A stretch of DNA of 61,271 bases from Thermaurantimonas aggregans (GTDB taxonomy: Bacteria; Bacteroidota; Bacteroidia; Flavobacteriales; Schleiferiaceae), in NCBI RefSeq assembly GCF_003851885.1, contig NZ_BHZE01000016.1, positions 1-61,271 on the forward strand, in the 5' to 3' direction. The stretch's first letter is position 1, and every line of letters begins with the position of its first letter. The translations under genes and the position numbers were made by a program. This document shows positions 34,523 through 43,484 of this stretch, piece after piece. The notes below the pieces were generated by a model. That model made no database searches, was not told the DNA's origin, and saw only the letters and a list, made by a program, of their open reading frames with translations.

Positions 34523-36295
34523 ATGAACGAACTCAAACAAACGCTTTCTTCCATACTTCTTCAGATTTTACAAAAGGATTACTCAAACGAAATTCAACAT
34601 GTTGACCTTCAGCCCACGCGTAAAGACTTTGAAGGCGATTTAACCTACACCGTTTTTCCACTTGTAAAAATTACTCGCAAAGCTCCCGAACTACTAGGCC
34701 AAGAAATTGGCGAAAAACTGCTTGTCAGCACACCTGATTTGGTCGAAAAATTCAACGTCATAAAAGGATTTTTAAACATATCTATTCGAAAGAGCTATTT
34801 TCTTACAAAACTTGTAGAACGCTACCAGTCAGGCCACTTTATAAGCGCGACGGCTGAGCCACAACACATCATGGTGGAATATTCATCGCCAAATACCAAT
34901 AAACCTTTGCACCTGGGGCACATTCGCAACTGCTTGCTTGGCTGGTCGGTATCACGGCTTTATGAAGCAATTGGTCATACGGTTTACAGAGTTCAGATCA
35001 TCAACGACCGGGGCATTCATATTTGTAAGTCAATGGTAGCCTGGCAAAAATTTGCCAACGGTGCTACTCCGGCATCTACAGGTATTAAGGGCGATCACTT
35101 TGTTGGGGATTACTACGTTCTATTCGAAAAAGAGTACAAGCAACAGGTCAGTGAACTCATTCAGCAAGGTGTGCCAGAAGAAGAAGCCAAAGAACAAGCG
35201 CCCATCATGCGAGAGGCTCGCGAAATGCTGGTGCGCTGGGAACAAAACGACCCAGCGACCCTTGAGCTTTGGAACAAAATGAACTCCTGGGTGTACGAGG
35301 GTTTTGATCGCACGTATGCCCGCCTCGGAGTGAGCTTTCACAAAAACTATTACGAAAGCCAAACCTTCCTGCTCGGTCGCGACATAGTACAACATGGATT
35401 GGAAAAAGGTATTTTTTACAAAAAAGAAGATGGCTCTGTTTGGATCGATCTAACGGCCGATGGCCTCGACCACAAGCTTCTGTTGCGTAGAGATGGTACA
35501 TCGGTGTACATCACGCAAGACATTGGTACCGCTATAGCTCGTTTTGAGGAATTTCCCATTCAAAAACTGATTTACACTGTTGCCAACGAGCAAGACTATC
35601 ACTTTAAAGTACTTTTTCTCATCTTAAAAAAACTTGGCTACAGCTGGGCTGATCACCTCTACCACTTGAGCTACGGGATGGTAGAATTGCCACACGGCCG
35701 AATGAAGAGCCGCGAAGGCACCGTGGTAGATGCCGACGACCTTCTCGACGAGATGGAAAAAACCAGTGCTGAACTCACAGCGCAGTTTGGAAAAGCTGAA
35801 GGCCTACCCGAGGACGAAAAACGCCAACTTTACACCACCATTGGCCATGGTGCCCTTAAGTATTTTATCTTAAAGGTCGATCCGCGCAAGAAGATGATCT
35901 TCAATCCCGAAGAATCGATTGACTTCAACGGACATACAGGGCCCTTCATTCAATACACTCATGCGCGCATCAGCTCATTGCTTCACAGAGCTGAAAGCGT
36001 TTCCATTCCGACTGAATCAACTGAATTAAACGAAGAAGAATATCACTTACTTAAATCGCTCTTGCTCTACAGCGATACCGTACACAAAGCTGCGGCTGAG
36101 TACAACCCTTCTGAATTGGCCAATTATCTGTATGAGGTGGCAAGGCTCTATAATTCTATGTATCAAAAGCACAGCATACTTACAGCTGAATCAATTGAGA
36201 AGAAACAACTCAGAATTTTTTTAAGCGACTGCACCCGCATTGTGCTAAATCAAGGTCTTGATCTATTGGGCATCAAAACGCCGGAGAGAATGTAA
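34523..36295 (+). CDS. argS: Arginyl-tRNA synthetase
   Basis: Class I synthetase. The 590-residue protein has the Arg-specific N-terminal domain, the HIGH box as HLGH (NTNKPLHLGHIRN, near residue 131), the KMSKS-equivalent GRMKSREG near 395, and a DALR anticodon-binding C-domain ending GIKTPERM, the usual end of the family. It has no genetic link to gatC beyond proximity. Confidence 0.97.
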   Translation: MNELKQTLSSILLQILQKDYSNEIQHVDLQPTRKDFEGDLTYTVFPLVKITRKAPELLGQEIGEKLLVSTPDLVEKFNVIKGFLNISIRKSYFLTKLVERYQSGHFISATAEPQHIMVEYSSPNTNKPLHLGHIRNCLLGWSVSRLYEAIGHTVYRVQIINDRGIHICKSMVAWQKFANGATPASTGIKGDHFVGDYYVLFEKEYKQQVSELIQQGVPEEEAKEQAPIMREAREMLVRWEQNDPATLELWNKMNSWVYEGFDRTYARLGVSFHKNYYESQTFLLGRDIVQHGLEKGIFYKKEDGSVWIDLTADGLDHKLLLRRDGTSVYITQDIGTAIARFEEFPIQKLIYTVANEQDYHFKVLFLILKKLGYSWADHLYHLSYGMVELPHGRMKSREGTVVDADDLLDEMEKTSAELTAQFGKAEGLPEDEKRQLYTTIGHGALKYFILKVDPRKKMIFNPEESIDFNGHTGPFIQYTHARISSLLHRAESVSIPTESTELNEEEYHLLKSLLLYSDTVHKAAAEYNPSELANYLYEVARLYNSMYQKHSILTAESIEKKQLRIFLSDCTRIVLNQGLDLLGIKTPERM

Positions 36296-36347
36296 TTTTT
36301 TCTTATTAGATGCAGATTTACCAAAAGTCAGTAAGCTATTTTCTTAA

Positions 36348-36378
36348 AAAATGGGGGCTTTTTTGAAACCCCCATTTA
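36348..36378. terminator. Bidirectional terminator, argS / S46 peptidase
   Basis: 9-bp stem AAATGGGGG / CCCCCATTT, 11-nt loop, with T-rich tracts on both sides when read in each direction. It lies between convergent genes. Confidence 0.85.
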
Positions 36379-36419
36379 TTCTTTATCATACAAGCAACTA
36401 CAGACTAAAAAGAGCAGAA

Positions 36420-38597
36420 TTATTTACCATAAACAAGCTCCATTTCGTCGAGCAGGTAACCCGCACCAGCATATACATCTACCACCCACAAGATGTAACG
36501 CACATCGACCATGATGTTGCGGCATCTACTGATGTCGTAATTGATATCACTCATGGTTCCTTCCCACAAGCGGTCGAAGTTTAAGCCAATTAAATATCCA
36601 TCGGCATTAAGGGCTGGGCTGCCAGAGTTTCCTCCGGTGGTGTGATTGCTGGCGATAAAGCATACCGGCAATCTGCCGCTGGCATCAGCATAACGGCCAA
36701 AATTCCGAGCTTCGTACAGCTCAAGATAGCGCTTGGGTAGGTCAAATTCGTAATCGCCCGGCTTGTATTTCTGCTTTACGCCCTCTGCGTAGGTTTGGTG
36801 GTGATACCATATGCCATCGCGCGGCATCATTCCTTCGACCTGTCCGTAGCTCACTCGCAGTGTTCCATTGGCATCTGGATAAAAGCGACGCTCCGGAAAG
36901 GCCTCCATCAGAGCCTTCATGTAGTCAGCTTGTAAGTCTCTGGCAATGAGACTGAGGCTGTCGTAGGGTTTATTGATATCGCTTAAAAAGTAGCTGTACA
37001 TATCTGCTGAGAGGCGATACAAGGGGTCTTTTTCGAGCTTTTTTAATGCAGCAGTCCATTGGCGATCGGTATATTCCGGTGCTTCAGTCAATAAAGTGTG
37101 TAAGTAAGAGCGATCGTACACGGCGCGACGAACTTTTGAACGATCGCGATTCAATGCTTTCTTGTAGCGCATTAAAGCAGGTGCAGGGGCAATCTTAAGG
37201 TCAGCATTTACGTACATGTGCATCAGGTGTTCGAATGCCTCACCGTCGGCATCTCTGTCAAAATCTTTCACAAATTCTTGAATGGAGGCAAGTAATTTCT
37301 CCCGATTTTCAAGTAAGTGTTTAAAACGAGTAGAATCTGGCAATTGATAAATGCTGATGAAGTTTCGAGCGAAGTTCATTAATTCTACCCCCTGAATAGC
37401 TGTTTCGATGTAGTAGTCACGAGCCAGTTGATAGGGCACCAGATCGTCATAAGCTTTTTTTAGGGCAGTTAACGTACCGGTGTACGTACTGCTGAGTTTC
37501 GGACTTTGTGCAATTTTCAATTCAAATTCAGCTTCAAATCGCTGTTTGCGCTCCACACCTTTGGTTTCGCGCACGCCTTCGGTTTCGCCAATCCACTTTT
37601 TCCAGGCGTTAGCTATGCGAGCATATTTAGCAGCGTATTTAATACGTACCTCATCACTGGTGCGCATGCGACGATCAAGCAGCGCAAGCAGCGTGTCGCG
37701 AATCTGAATTTTTACTGGATTGTACACATTTACAATATTGTGCACCTCATTCGACGGCAAATACTGATTGGTACGACCCGGAAAACCAAACACCATTGTA
37801 AAGTCGCCGGGCTTTACACCACTCATATAGATTTTTAAAAAATTGCGCGGTACGAAAGGTTTGTTGTTGTCTGATATTTCGGCTGGCTTGTTATCAGGCC
37901 CAGCATACACTCGAAAAATGGCAAAGTCGCCTGTATGGCGCGGCCACACCCAGTTATCGGTATCGGCTCCATACTTGCCAATGGCAGAGGGAGGTGTACC
38001 TACCAGTCGAACATCTTTATACGTCTCAGTGGCAAAAAGAATGTATTGATTGCCTTGATAGAAGGGGCGCACGATGTAGTCATAGCCTTCTTGCACCTTT
38101 TTACGGCGAATCAGTACCTGAATGTTTTCTTGCAATTTTTTCTGCCGTTCAGCGCCTTTGAGCTCATGTGTGCCTTTTAGTACATCGTTGGTTACATCTT
38201 CCATGTAGCGCACAAACATGGCTGTGAGACCAGGATTTTTGAGCTCCTCAGCTTGCGACATAGCCCAAAAACCGTTTTTCAGCAGATCGCGTTCTACCGT
38301 ACTATGGTATTGAATCTGTCCATATCCACAGTGATGATTTGTCAGCAAAAGTCCTCTTGGTGAGATGATCTCTCCAGTACATCCCCCTCCAAATTGCACG
38401 ACAGCATCCTTGAGTGAAGCCTGATTTACACTGTAAATATCCTGAGCACTTATTCGCATGCCAAGGGTCTTCATCTCACCCTCGTTGAGCTGTGCGAGCA
38501 GCATCGGTAGCCACATGCCTTCTATAGCCCAGGCAACAGAAGCATGCAAGAAAAACCATGCAAAAAGCGAAATGCGTATCAAACGTTTTAATAGCAT
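36420..38597 (-). CDS. S46-family dipeptidyl-peptidase, DPP11-like
   Basis: Periplasmic serine exopeptidase removing N-terminal dipeptides in peptide-based nutrition. The 725-residue precursor has a signal peptide (about 1-24, ending AWA). The chymotrypsin-fold catalytic His89 lies in TNHHCGYG, and nucleophile Ser658 in GGNSGSP. The residue 18 positions after the nucleophile is Arg676 (NFDRLWEG). In characterised S46 enzymes Arg at that site gives DPP11 (Asp/Glu) specificity, and Gly gives DPP7. Length fits the family. Monocistronic. Confidence 0.9.
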   Translation of the reverse strand: MLLKRLIRISLFAWFFLHASVAWAIEGMWLPMLLAQLNEGEMKTLGMRISAQDIYSVNQASLKDAVVQFGGGCTGEIISPRGLLLTNHHCGYGQIQYHSTVERDLLKNGFWAMSQAEELKNPGLTAMFVRYMEDVTNDVLKGTHELKGAERQKKLQENIQVLIRRKKVQEGYDYIVRPFYQGNQYILFATETYKDVRLVGTPPSAIGKYGADTDNWVWPRHTGDFAIFRVYAGPDNKPAEISDNNKPFVPRNFLKIYMSGVKPGDFTMVFGFPGRTNQYLPSNEVHNIVNVYNPVKIQIRDTLLALLDRRMRTSDEVRIKYAAKYARIANAWKKWIGETEGVRETKGVERKQRFEAEFELKIAQSPKLSSTYTGTLTALKKAYDDLVPYQLARDYYIETAIQGVELMNFARNFISIYQLPDSTRFKHLLENREKLLASIQEFVKDFDRDADGEAFEHLMHMYVNADLKIAPAPALMRYKKALNRDRSKVRRAVYDRSYLHTLLTEAPEYTDRQWTAALKKLEKDPLYRLSADMYSYFLSDINKPYDSLSLIARDLQADYMKALMEAFPERRFYPDANGTLRVSYGQVEGMMPRDGIWYHHQTYAEGVKQKYKPGDYEFDLPKRYLELYEARNFGRYADASGRLPVCFIASNHTTGGNSGSPALNADGYLIGLNFDRLWEGTMSDINYDISRCRNIMVDVRYILWVVDVYAGAGYLLDEMELVYGK

Positions 38598-38691
38598 AAC
38601 TATGAGATTTTAAAAAGCAAGTATAAGGCAAGGCAATTTATTTTTAGCCGACTGATTGCGATCAAAAAATCTTCAACGCCAATAGCCCTTT

Positions 38692-40035
38692 ATGTCCAAT
38701 TTGTATGCTGTAGTAGATGTAGAGACGACAGGCTCCCGCCCGGGTTTAGCTGAAATTACTGAAATAGGTATTGTACTAACCGATGGAACGAAGATATTAG
38801 AAACTTGGAGCTCACTGGTAAAACCTTCGGTACCTATACCTTCAAACATCATAGCCCTCACAGGCATTACCAACGAAATGGTACAATCAGCCAGACCCTT
38901 TGAACAGCTGGCTGATGAAGTTTATTCCTTGTTAAAAAACAAGATTTTTATAGCGCATCATGTACATTTTGATTACGGATTCATCAAAGCTGCATTTGCA
39001 GCCAGTGGAATACATTGGGAGGCTGAAAAAATTTGTACCTCAAGGCTTTACAGGAAGCTTTATCAATCCGATAAATCCTCACTTGCCTGGATTTGCACTC
39101 AACTTGGCATTGTAAACACACGTCCTCACCGAGCCCTACCCGATGCTTTAGCTACCGCTGAAGCCTTTGTGAAAATGCTCCATCACTATCGAAATATCTC
39201 TGGAAAGCAATTCACAACGGGTGTATTGCGCTATACATCGCCTAATACCCTTACAGATCAACTACCCAACTCGACAGGAGTATATTATTTAAAAAATGAA
39301 ACGGGTAAAATACTCTACGTCGGAAAGGCTTTAAATATCAAAAATCGAGTCTATCAACACCTGCGCGATCCTGAAAAAAGTCGCTTTATCGCTCAAGTGT
39401 CATTTCTCGAAACTCATAGTCATTGGTTAGCTCTTTTAGTTGAAGATTCTGAAATACAGCGCTTATGGCCACCTTTTAACAGCGCTCAGCGAAGACCTCT
39501 GAAAAATTGGGGAATCATCTATTACTACGATGGTTTTGGAAACATCCGATTGGGAATAACCCTAGAGGAAAAAAGACACTCTTCACTCGCCTATTTCCAA
39601 AACTACAGACAAGCTCAAGAATTCTTACTTACACTTGTAGCAGACTATAACCTCAATCCGGCTATGTGTGGTGCATCGGCTGCTTCGGCAAAATATTATG
39701 ACCCACAGCACAATCAAGTCGCTGAAAAAGTGATTCGCGATCTCCTGGCTGTAAAGGAGGTTTACTCTCACTTTACAGGATGGGTTGAGCTAAAAGACCA
39801 TTCATGGAGCGGCAAAGTCTTTTTGTGTTTTTTGGAAGGTATTCTAATCGGTTATTCGATAACGGCTAAAGGCAAACCCGAAGTCTCAAACCTTAAGCGC
39901 CTTCGTATAGGTATTCATACACCTTACCTCTTGAGAGCGCTATTTTCGCAAGCATCACCATCTGATTTTACCTATGATCCAACACTTCAACAAGCCTTTG
40001 ACCATCAGGAATATCCGTTACTTCGGTTTTGTTAA
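38692..40035 (+). CDS. DnaQ-like exonuclease fused to GIY-YIG nuclease domain
   Basis: A 447-residue fusion. Residues 1-170 form a DEDDh exonuclease (VVDVETTG with Asp/Glu metal ligands, HFDYGF, HRALPDALATAEAF). Residues about 200-275 form a UvrC-type GIY-YIG domain (GVYYLKNETGKILYVGKALN, NRVYQHL, LLVEDSEIQRLWPPFN). About 170 residues at the C terminus are undefined. The middle exonuclease motif has His instead of Asn (AHHVHFDYG). Probably a repair nuclease resembling the Cho/UvrC N-terminal part. The last 62 bp overlap the amidohydrolase. Confidence 0.88.
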   Translation: MSNLYAVVDVETTGSRPGLAEITEIGIVLTDGTKILETWSSLVKPSVPIPSNIIALTGITNEMVQSARPFEQLADEVYSLLKNKIFIAHHVHFDYGFIKAAFAASGIHWEAEKICTSRLYRKLYQSDKSSLAWICTQLGIVNTRPHRALPDALATAEAFVKMLHHYRNISGKQFTTGVLRYTSPNTLTDQLPNSTGVYYLKNETGKILYVGKALNIKNRVYQHLRDPEKSRFIAQVSFLETHSHWLALLVEDSEIQRLWPPFNSAQRRPLKNWGIIYYYDGFGNIRLGITLEEKRHSSLAYFQNYRQAQEFLLTLVADYNLNPAMCGASAASAKYYDPQHNQVAEKVIRDLLAVKEVYSHFTGWVELKDHSWSGKVFLCFLEGILIGYSITAKGKPEVSNLKRLRIGIHTPYLLRALFSQASPSDFTYDPTLQQAFDHQEYPLLRFC

Positions 40036-41647
40036 GCTATTTGTATTTGCCCTATTCTTTCACGCATGCACATCTCGCCAAAATGCTGATCTTCTATTGA
40101 CCAATGTACAATTAATCGGCGCTGAAGGGGCACTCGAGGGAGATTGTATCGCAATAAGTGGCGACACAATATCTGCAATAGGTCATTACCAAGAGATAAA
40201 AAAACACTGGAAAGCAGCCCAAGTCATCGACTGCAAAGGGGCAACCGTTTTGCCAGGCCTTATCGACGCGCATGCACATTTTTATGGATTAGCGCTTAAC
40301 ATGACCTCAGCCGACTTGCGTGGAGCATCTTCGCCGGAAGAGATAGTAGAGAGGCTAAAAAAATTTTATGCTGAAAATCCCGGTCAATGGCTTACCGGTC
40401 GCGGTTGGGATCAAAATCTGTGGCCTGATGGGCAAATGCCTTTACCAGAATACTTGGACACTGCTTTTCCTAATATACCTGTTTATCTCACCCGTATCGA
40501 TGGACATGCACTGTGGATCAACCAAGCAGCTGCACGATTGCACGGCATTACGGGTAATGAACAAGTAACAGGCGGAAAACTCGAAAAACGCGATGGACGC
40601 TTCACCGGGGTGCTGGTAGATGAAGCCATGAAACTCGCCCCTGTGCCTAAACCAGCTATGGACCAACTCCTCCCATATCTTCAGAAAGCTGAGCAACAGC
40701 TCTTCGAAGCAGGAGTTACTTCTCTTACAGATGCAGGCCTGCCTTGGGATGTAATTGATGGGTTTCGACAGTTCTATAGACGAGGTCTTCTGCGCATCGG
40801 ATTGCACGCTTTAGCCGCCGATGATGACAAAACCTTTGAAAATCTTCTAACACATGGCCCTATCACCGAGGGGGAATTCAGCGTAACGGGTATGAAGTTC
40901 TACAGCGATGGGGCGTTAGGATCTTACGGAGCGTGTCTTTTGAAGCCCTACACCGACAGGCCTGATCAATACGGACTATTGCTGCGCGACCCTGAATATT
41001 TTGTAACGCGGTTCGACAAGCTTCGCTCATATGGCCTACAAGTAGCTACTCATGCGATTGGTGACAGTGCCAATCGACTCATTTTAAAAATCTACGACCA
41101 GCTACTGAAAGGATACGAAGACCAAGACCTCCGCTGGCGAGTAGAGCATTGCCAGGTAGTTCATCCTGAGGACTTAATATATTTCAGAAACCCCAACATT
41201 ATTCCGTCTATACAACCTACGCACGCCACCAGCGATATGATGTGGGCCCCACGCCGATTGGGCGAGCGACTCAAAACAGCCTATGCCTACCGCAGTCTTT
41301 TAGAAGCATCAGGCATGGTAGCTCTCGGAACTGATTTTCCCGTTGAAAACATTTCACCCATTTACACTTTTTATTCAGCTACCTATCGAAAAAATCCACA
41401 GCGCGAGCCTGCAGAAGGTTTTTTAATCAATCAGGCAATGAGTCGCCAGCAGGCCATAAAAGGTATGACCCACTGGGCAGCCTACAGCATGTTTCAAGAA
41501 CACAAAAAAGGGGATTTAAAAATCGGTTTAAAAGCTGATTTAACTGTGCTTAATAAAAATTGGCTAACCTGTAATCCCGATGAAATTCTTAACTCTAAAG
41601 TGATTATGACCATTAAAAATGGAAAAATTGTACATGTAACCGAATAA
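39974..41647 (+). CDS. Amidohydrolase-family lipoprotein (YtcJ-like)
   Basis: A 557-residue metal-dependent hydrolase of the amidohydrolase-3 group. The N terminus carries a type II signal ending FFHAC, so it is membrane-anchored. Metal-binding motifs include GLIDAHAHFYG near residue 95, HAIGDSAN near 358 and VALGTDFPVE near 450. Substrate unknown; YtcJ relatives are often annotated as exoenzymes. It starts inside the preceding gene (62-bp overlap), indicating coupled expression. Confidence 0.86.
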   Translation: MIQHFNKPLTIRNIRYFGFVKLFVFALFFHACTSRQNADLLLTNVQLIGAEGALEGDCIAISGDTISAIGHYQEIKKHWKAAQVIDCKGATVLPGLIDAHAHFYGLALNMTSADLRGASSPEEIVERLKKFYAENPGQWLTGRGWDQNLWPDGQMPLPEYLDTAFPNIPVYLTRIDGHALWINQAAARLHGITGNEQVTGGKLEKRDGRFTGVLVDEAMKLAPVPKPAMDQLLPYLQKAEQQLFEAGVTSLTDAGLPWDVIDGFRQFYRRGLLRIGLHALAADDDKTFENLLTHGPITEGEFSVTGMKFYSDGALGSYGACLLKPYTDRPDQYGLLLRDPEYFVTRFDKLRSYGLQVATHAIGDSANRLILKIYDQLLKGYEDQDLRWRVEHCQVVHPEDLIYFRNPNIIPSIQPTHATSDMMWAPRRLGERLKTAYAYRSLLEASGMVALGTDFPVENISPIYTFYSATYRKNPQREPAEGFLINQAMSRQQAIKGMTHWAAYSMFQEHKKGDLKIGLKADLTVLNKNWLTCNPDEILNSKVIMTIKNGKIVHVTE

Positions 41648-41746
41648 AAAGAGTATTATAAAAAAAGCATTAACAATTCTGTAACATTAATCACGAAAAA
41701 AATTGATTTTTTACGAAAAAATTGCCAATATTTAACAATAAAAGAC

Positions 41747-43453
41747 ATGCACTCAGAAAAAAGAAGAAGTTTTCTAAAGAAGTTGGGTTTATTGGGTTTA
41801 GGTGTTGGAAGTGGATGGATGAATGGATTAATGGCTTCTGATTTCATAAAGGAAGATTTTGAACCAGAAAGTTTGTCAGAAGATGGCAACCGCAGCTCAC
41901 GCACTATCCTAAATATTTTACAAACAACTGACGTACACTGCCAAGTATTTCCTCACGATGAGCTTTTCTGGGAGAACAATCAAGCCGTATTTCGCCAATG
42001 TGGTGGATACGCACAGCTAGCCACTTTTTTCAAAGAAGAGCGCAAGCGCTACAAAAACACTTTTATAATCGATACAGGCGATATGTTTCAGGGCAGTGAG
42101 CTCTCGGTAAAAACCACCGGAAAAGCCCTTGTTCCTATATTGAACGCCTTAGGGTATGACCTCTATTTGCCCGGCAACTGGGAGGTAGTGTACTACAAAG
42201 CGGCCATGCAAGACCTCATGGGTTCGCTCAACGCCCCTAAGGTTTGTGCCAACATGTATCACGATCTCGGAAATGGCAAGCGAGGGGAACTCATATTTCA
42301 ACCCTATTACATTTGGCATGTAGCTGGAGTAAAAATCGGTTTTTTAGGGTATACAGATCCGCTGGTGCCAAAGCGCCAATCGCCTAATTACAGCAAAGGC
42401 ATTATCTACACAGATCCTGAAGAAAATCTGGAACACTACGTAAAAGTGCTGCGCGAGCAGGAAAAATGCGCTTATGTGATCATCGTAGCTCATTTAGGGC
42501 TTTCGCAACAAATACACCTCTCCAATCAGCCTGCTTGTGAAGGGGTGGACATCATTCTCGGCGGTGATACACATGAACGTGTGCGAAAACCAATTGTAGG
42601 CAAATATTCGAAAGTAGTAGAACCGGGAGCCTTCGGCTCATTTGTGGGCAGACTTCAGCTGGTAATCGAAAATGGAAGAGTAGTAGATGAAATTTATAAG
42701 CTCGAAGAAGTATCACCTAAAAAATTAAAGGCTGATCCAATAGTTCAGAAAATCGTAGAAGAGAGCGAAAAACCCTTTATCGACGACCTCAGAACGGTAA
42801 TTGGCTACAGTACTATTCCGCTGTACAGATATTTTGTGATCGAAAATACCATAGACACCCTCATCATCGATGCTCTGCGCTGGAAAATGCCAAACATCGA
42901 CATTGTTCTATCGAATGGTTTCCGATTCTGTCCACCACGTGTACAGCGCGATACAACGGGGAATATTCCCATAACAAGTGCCTACCTCTACGACATGTTG
43001 CCCGTCGACAGCACTGTGAGAATGGGCTATGTAACTGGAAAACAAATCCAACAGTGGATTGAGCGCGAATTGCACAACGTTTTTGCTGAAAAAGCTAAAG
43101 AGCGCTTCGGCGGATGGGTGGTGAAATTTGATGGCATGAAAGTCAAGTTCAAGGCATACGCACCCTTTGGCAGCAGAGTACAAGAACTTACAGTTGGGGG
43201 CCAACCCATTGACCCGGATAAAACCTATTCAATAGCAGCCTGTGAACGCGACGGTGACCCCGCTGATGTGCTCTGCCGGTTTACTGGTGTGAAAGACGCT
43301 AGAAATATGGATTTCTCACTTCATCGGATGATCAAAGAATACCTCAAAGCAAATTCACCTGTAACCCCAACTCCTAAGGGCAATGCAGTGGCAATCGATG
43401 CTCCATCCAACTTACTTACACAAGTGTACGGTGTAGATTACCAATTTATTTAG
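41747..43453 (+). CDS. SoxB-like metallophosphoesterase / 5'-nucleotidase family protein
   Basis: A 568-residue two-domain protein. A Tat signal (KRRSFLKKLGLLGLG) is followed by a calcineurin-like domain (TTDVHCQVF, DTGDMFQGSE, VAHLG, GGDTHE) and a 5'-nucleotidase C-terminal domain from about residue 340. The usual GNHE motif is GNWE here (residues 143-146), replacing the catalytic His by Trp, as I recall for SoxB thiosulfohydrolases. No soxYZ, soxA or soxX genes are near. It is exported by Tat; a tatA gene lies at 60684. The next gene, an OprD-like porin, starts 31 bp later. Confidence 0.82.
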   Translation: MHSEKRRSFLKKLGLLGLGVGSGWMNGLMASDFIKEDFEPESLSEDGNRSSRTILNILQTTDVHCQVFPHDELFWENNQAVFRQCGGYAQLATFFKEERKRYKNTFIIDTGDMFQGSELSVKTTGKALVPILNALGYDLYLPGNWEVVYYKAAMQDLMGSLNAPKVCANMYHDLGNGKRGELIFQPYYIWHVAGVKIGFLGYTDPLVPKRQSPNYSKGIIYTDPEENLEHYVKVLREQEKCAYVIIVAHLGLSQQIHLSNQPACEGVDIILGGDTHERVRKPIVGKYSKVVEPGAFGSFVGRLQLVIENGRVVDEIYKLEEVSPKKLKADPIVQKIVEESEKPFIDDLRTVIGYSTIPLYRYFVIENTIDTLIIDALRWKMPNIDIVLSNGFRFCPPRVQRDTTGNIPITSAYLYDMLPVDSTVRMGYVTGKQIQQWIERELHNVFAEKAKERFGGWVVKFDGMKVKFKAYAPFGSRVQELTVGGQPIDPDKTYSIAACERDGDPADVLCRFTGVKDARNMDFSLHRMIKEYLKANSPVTPTPKGNAVAIDAPSNLLTQVYGVDYQFI

Positions 43454-43484
43454 AATTTCAAAATACACAGCTCTCGTGGTAAAA

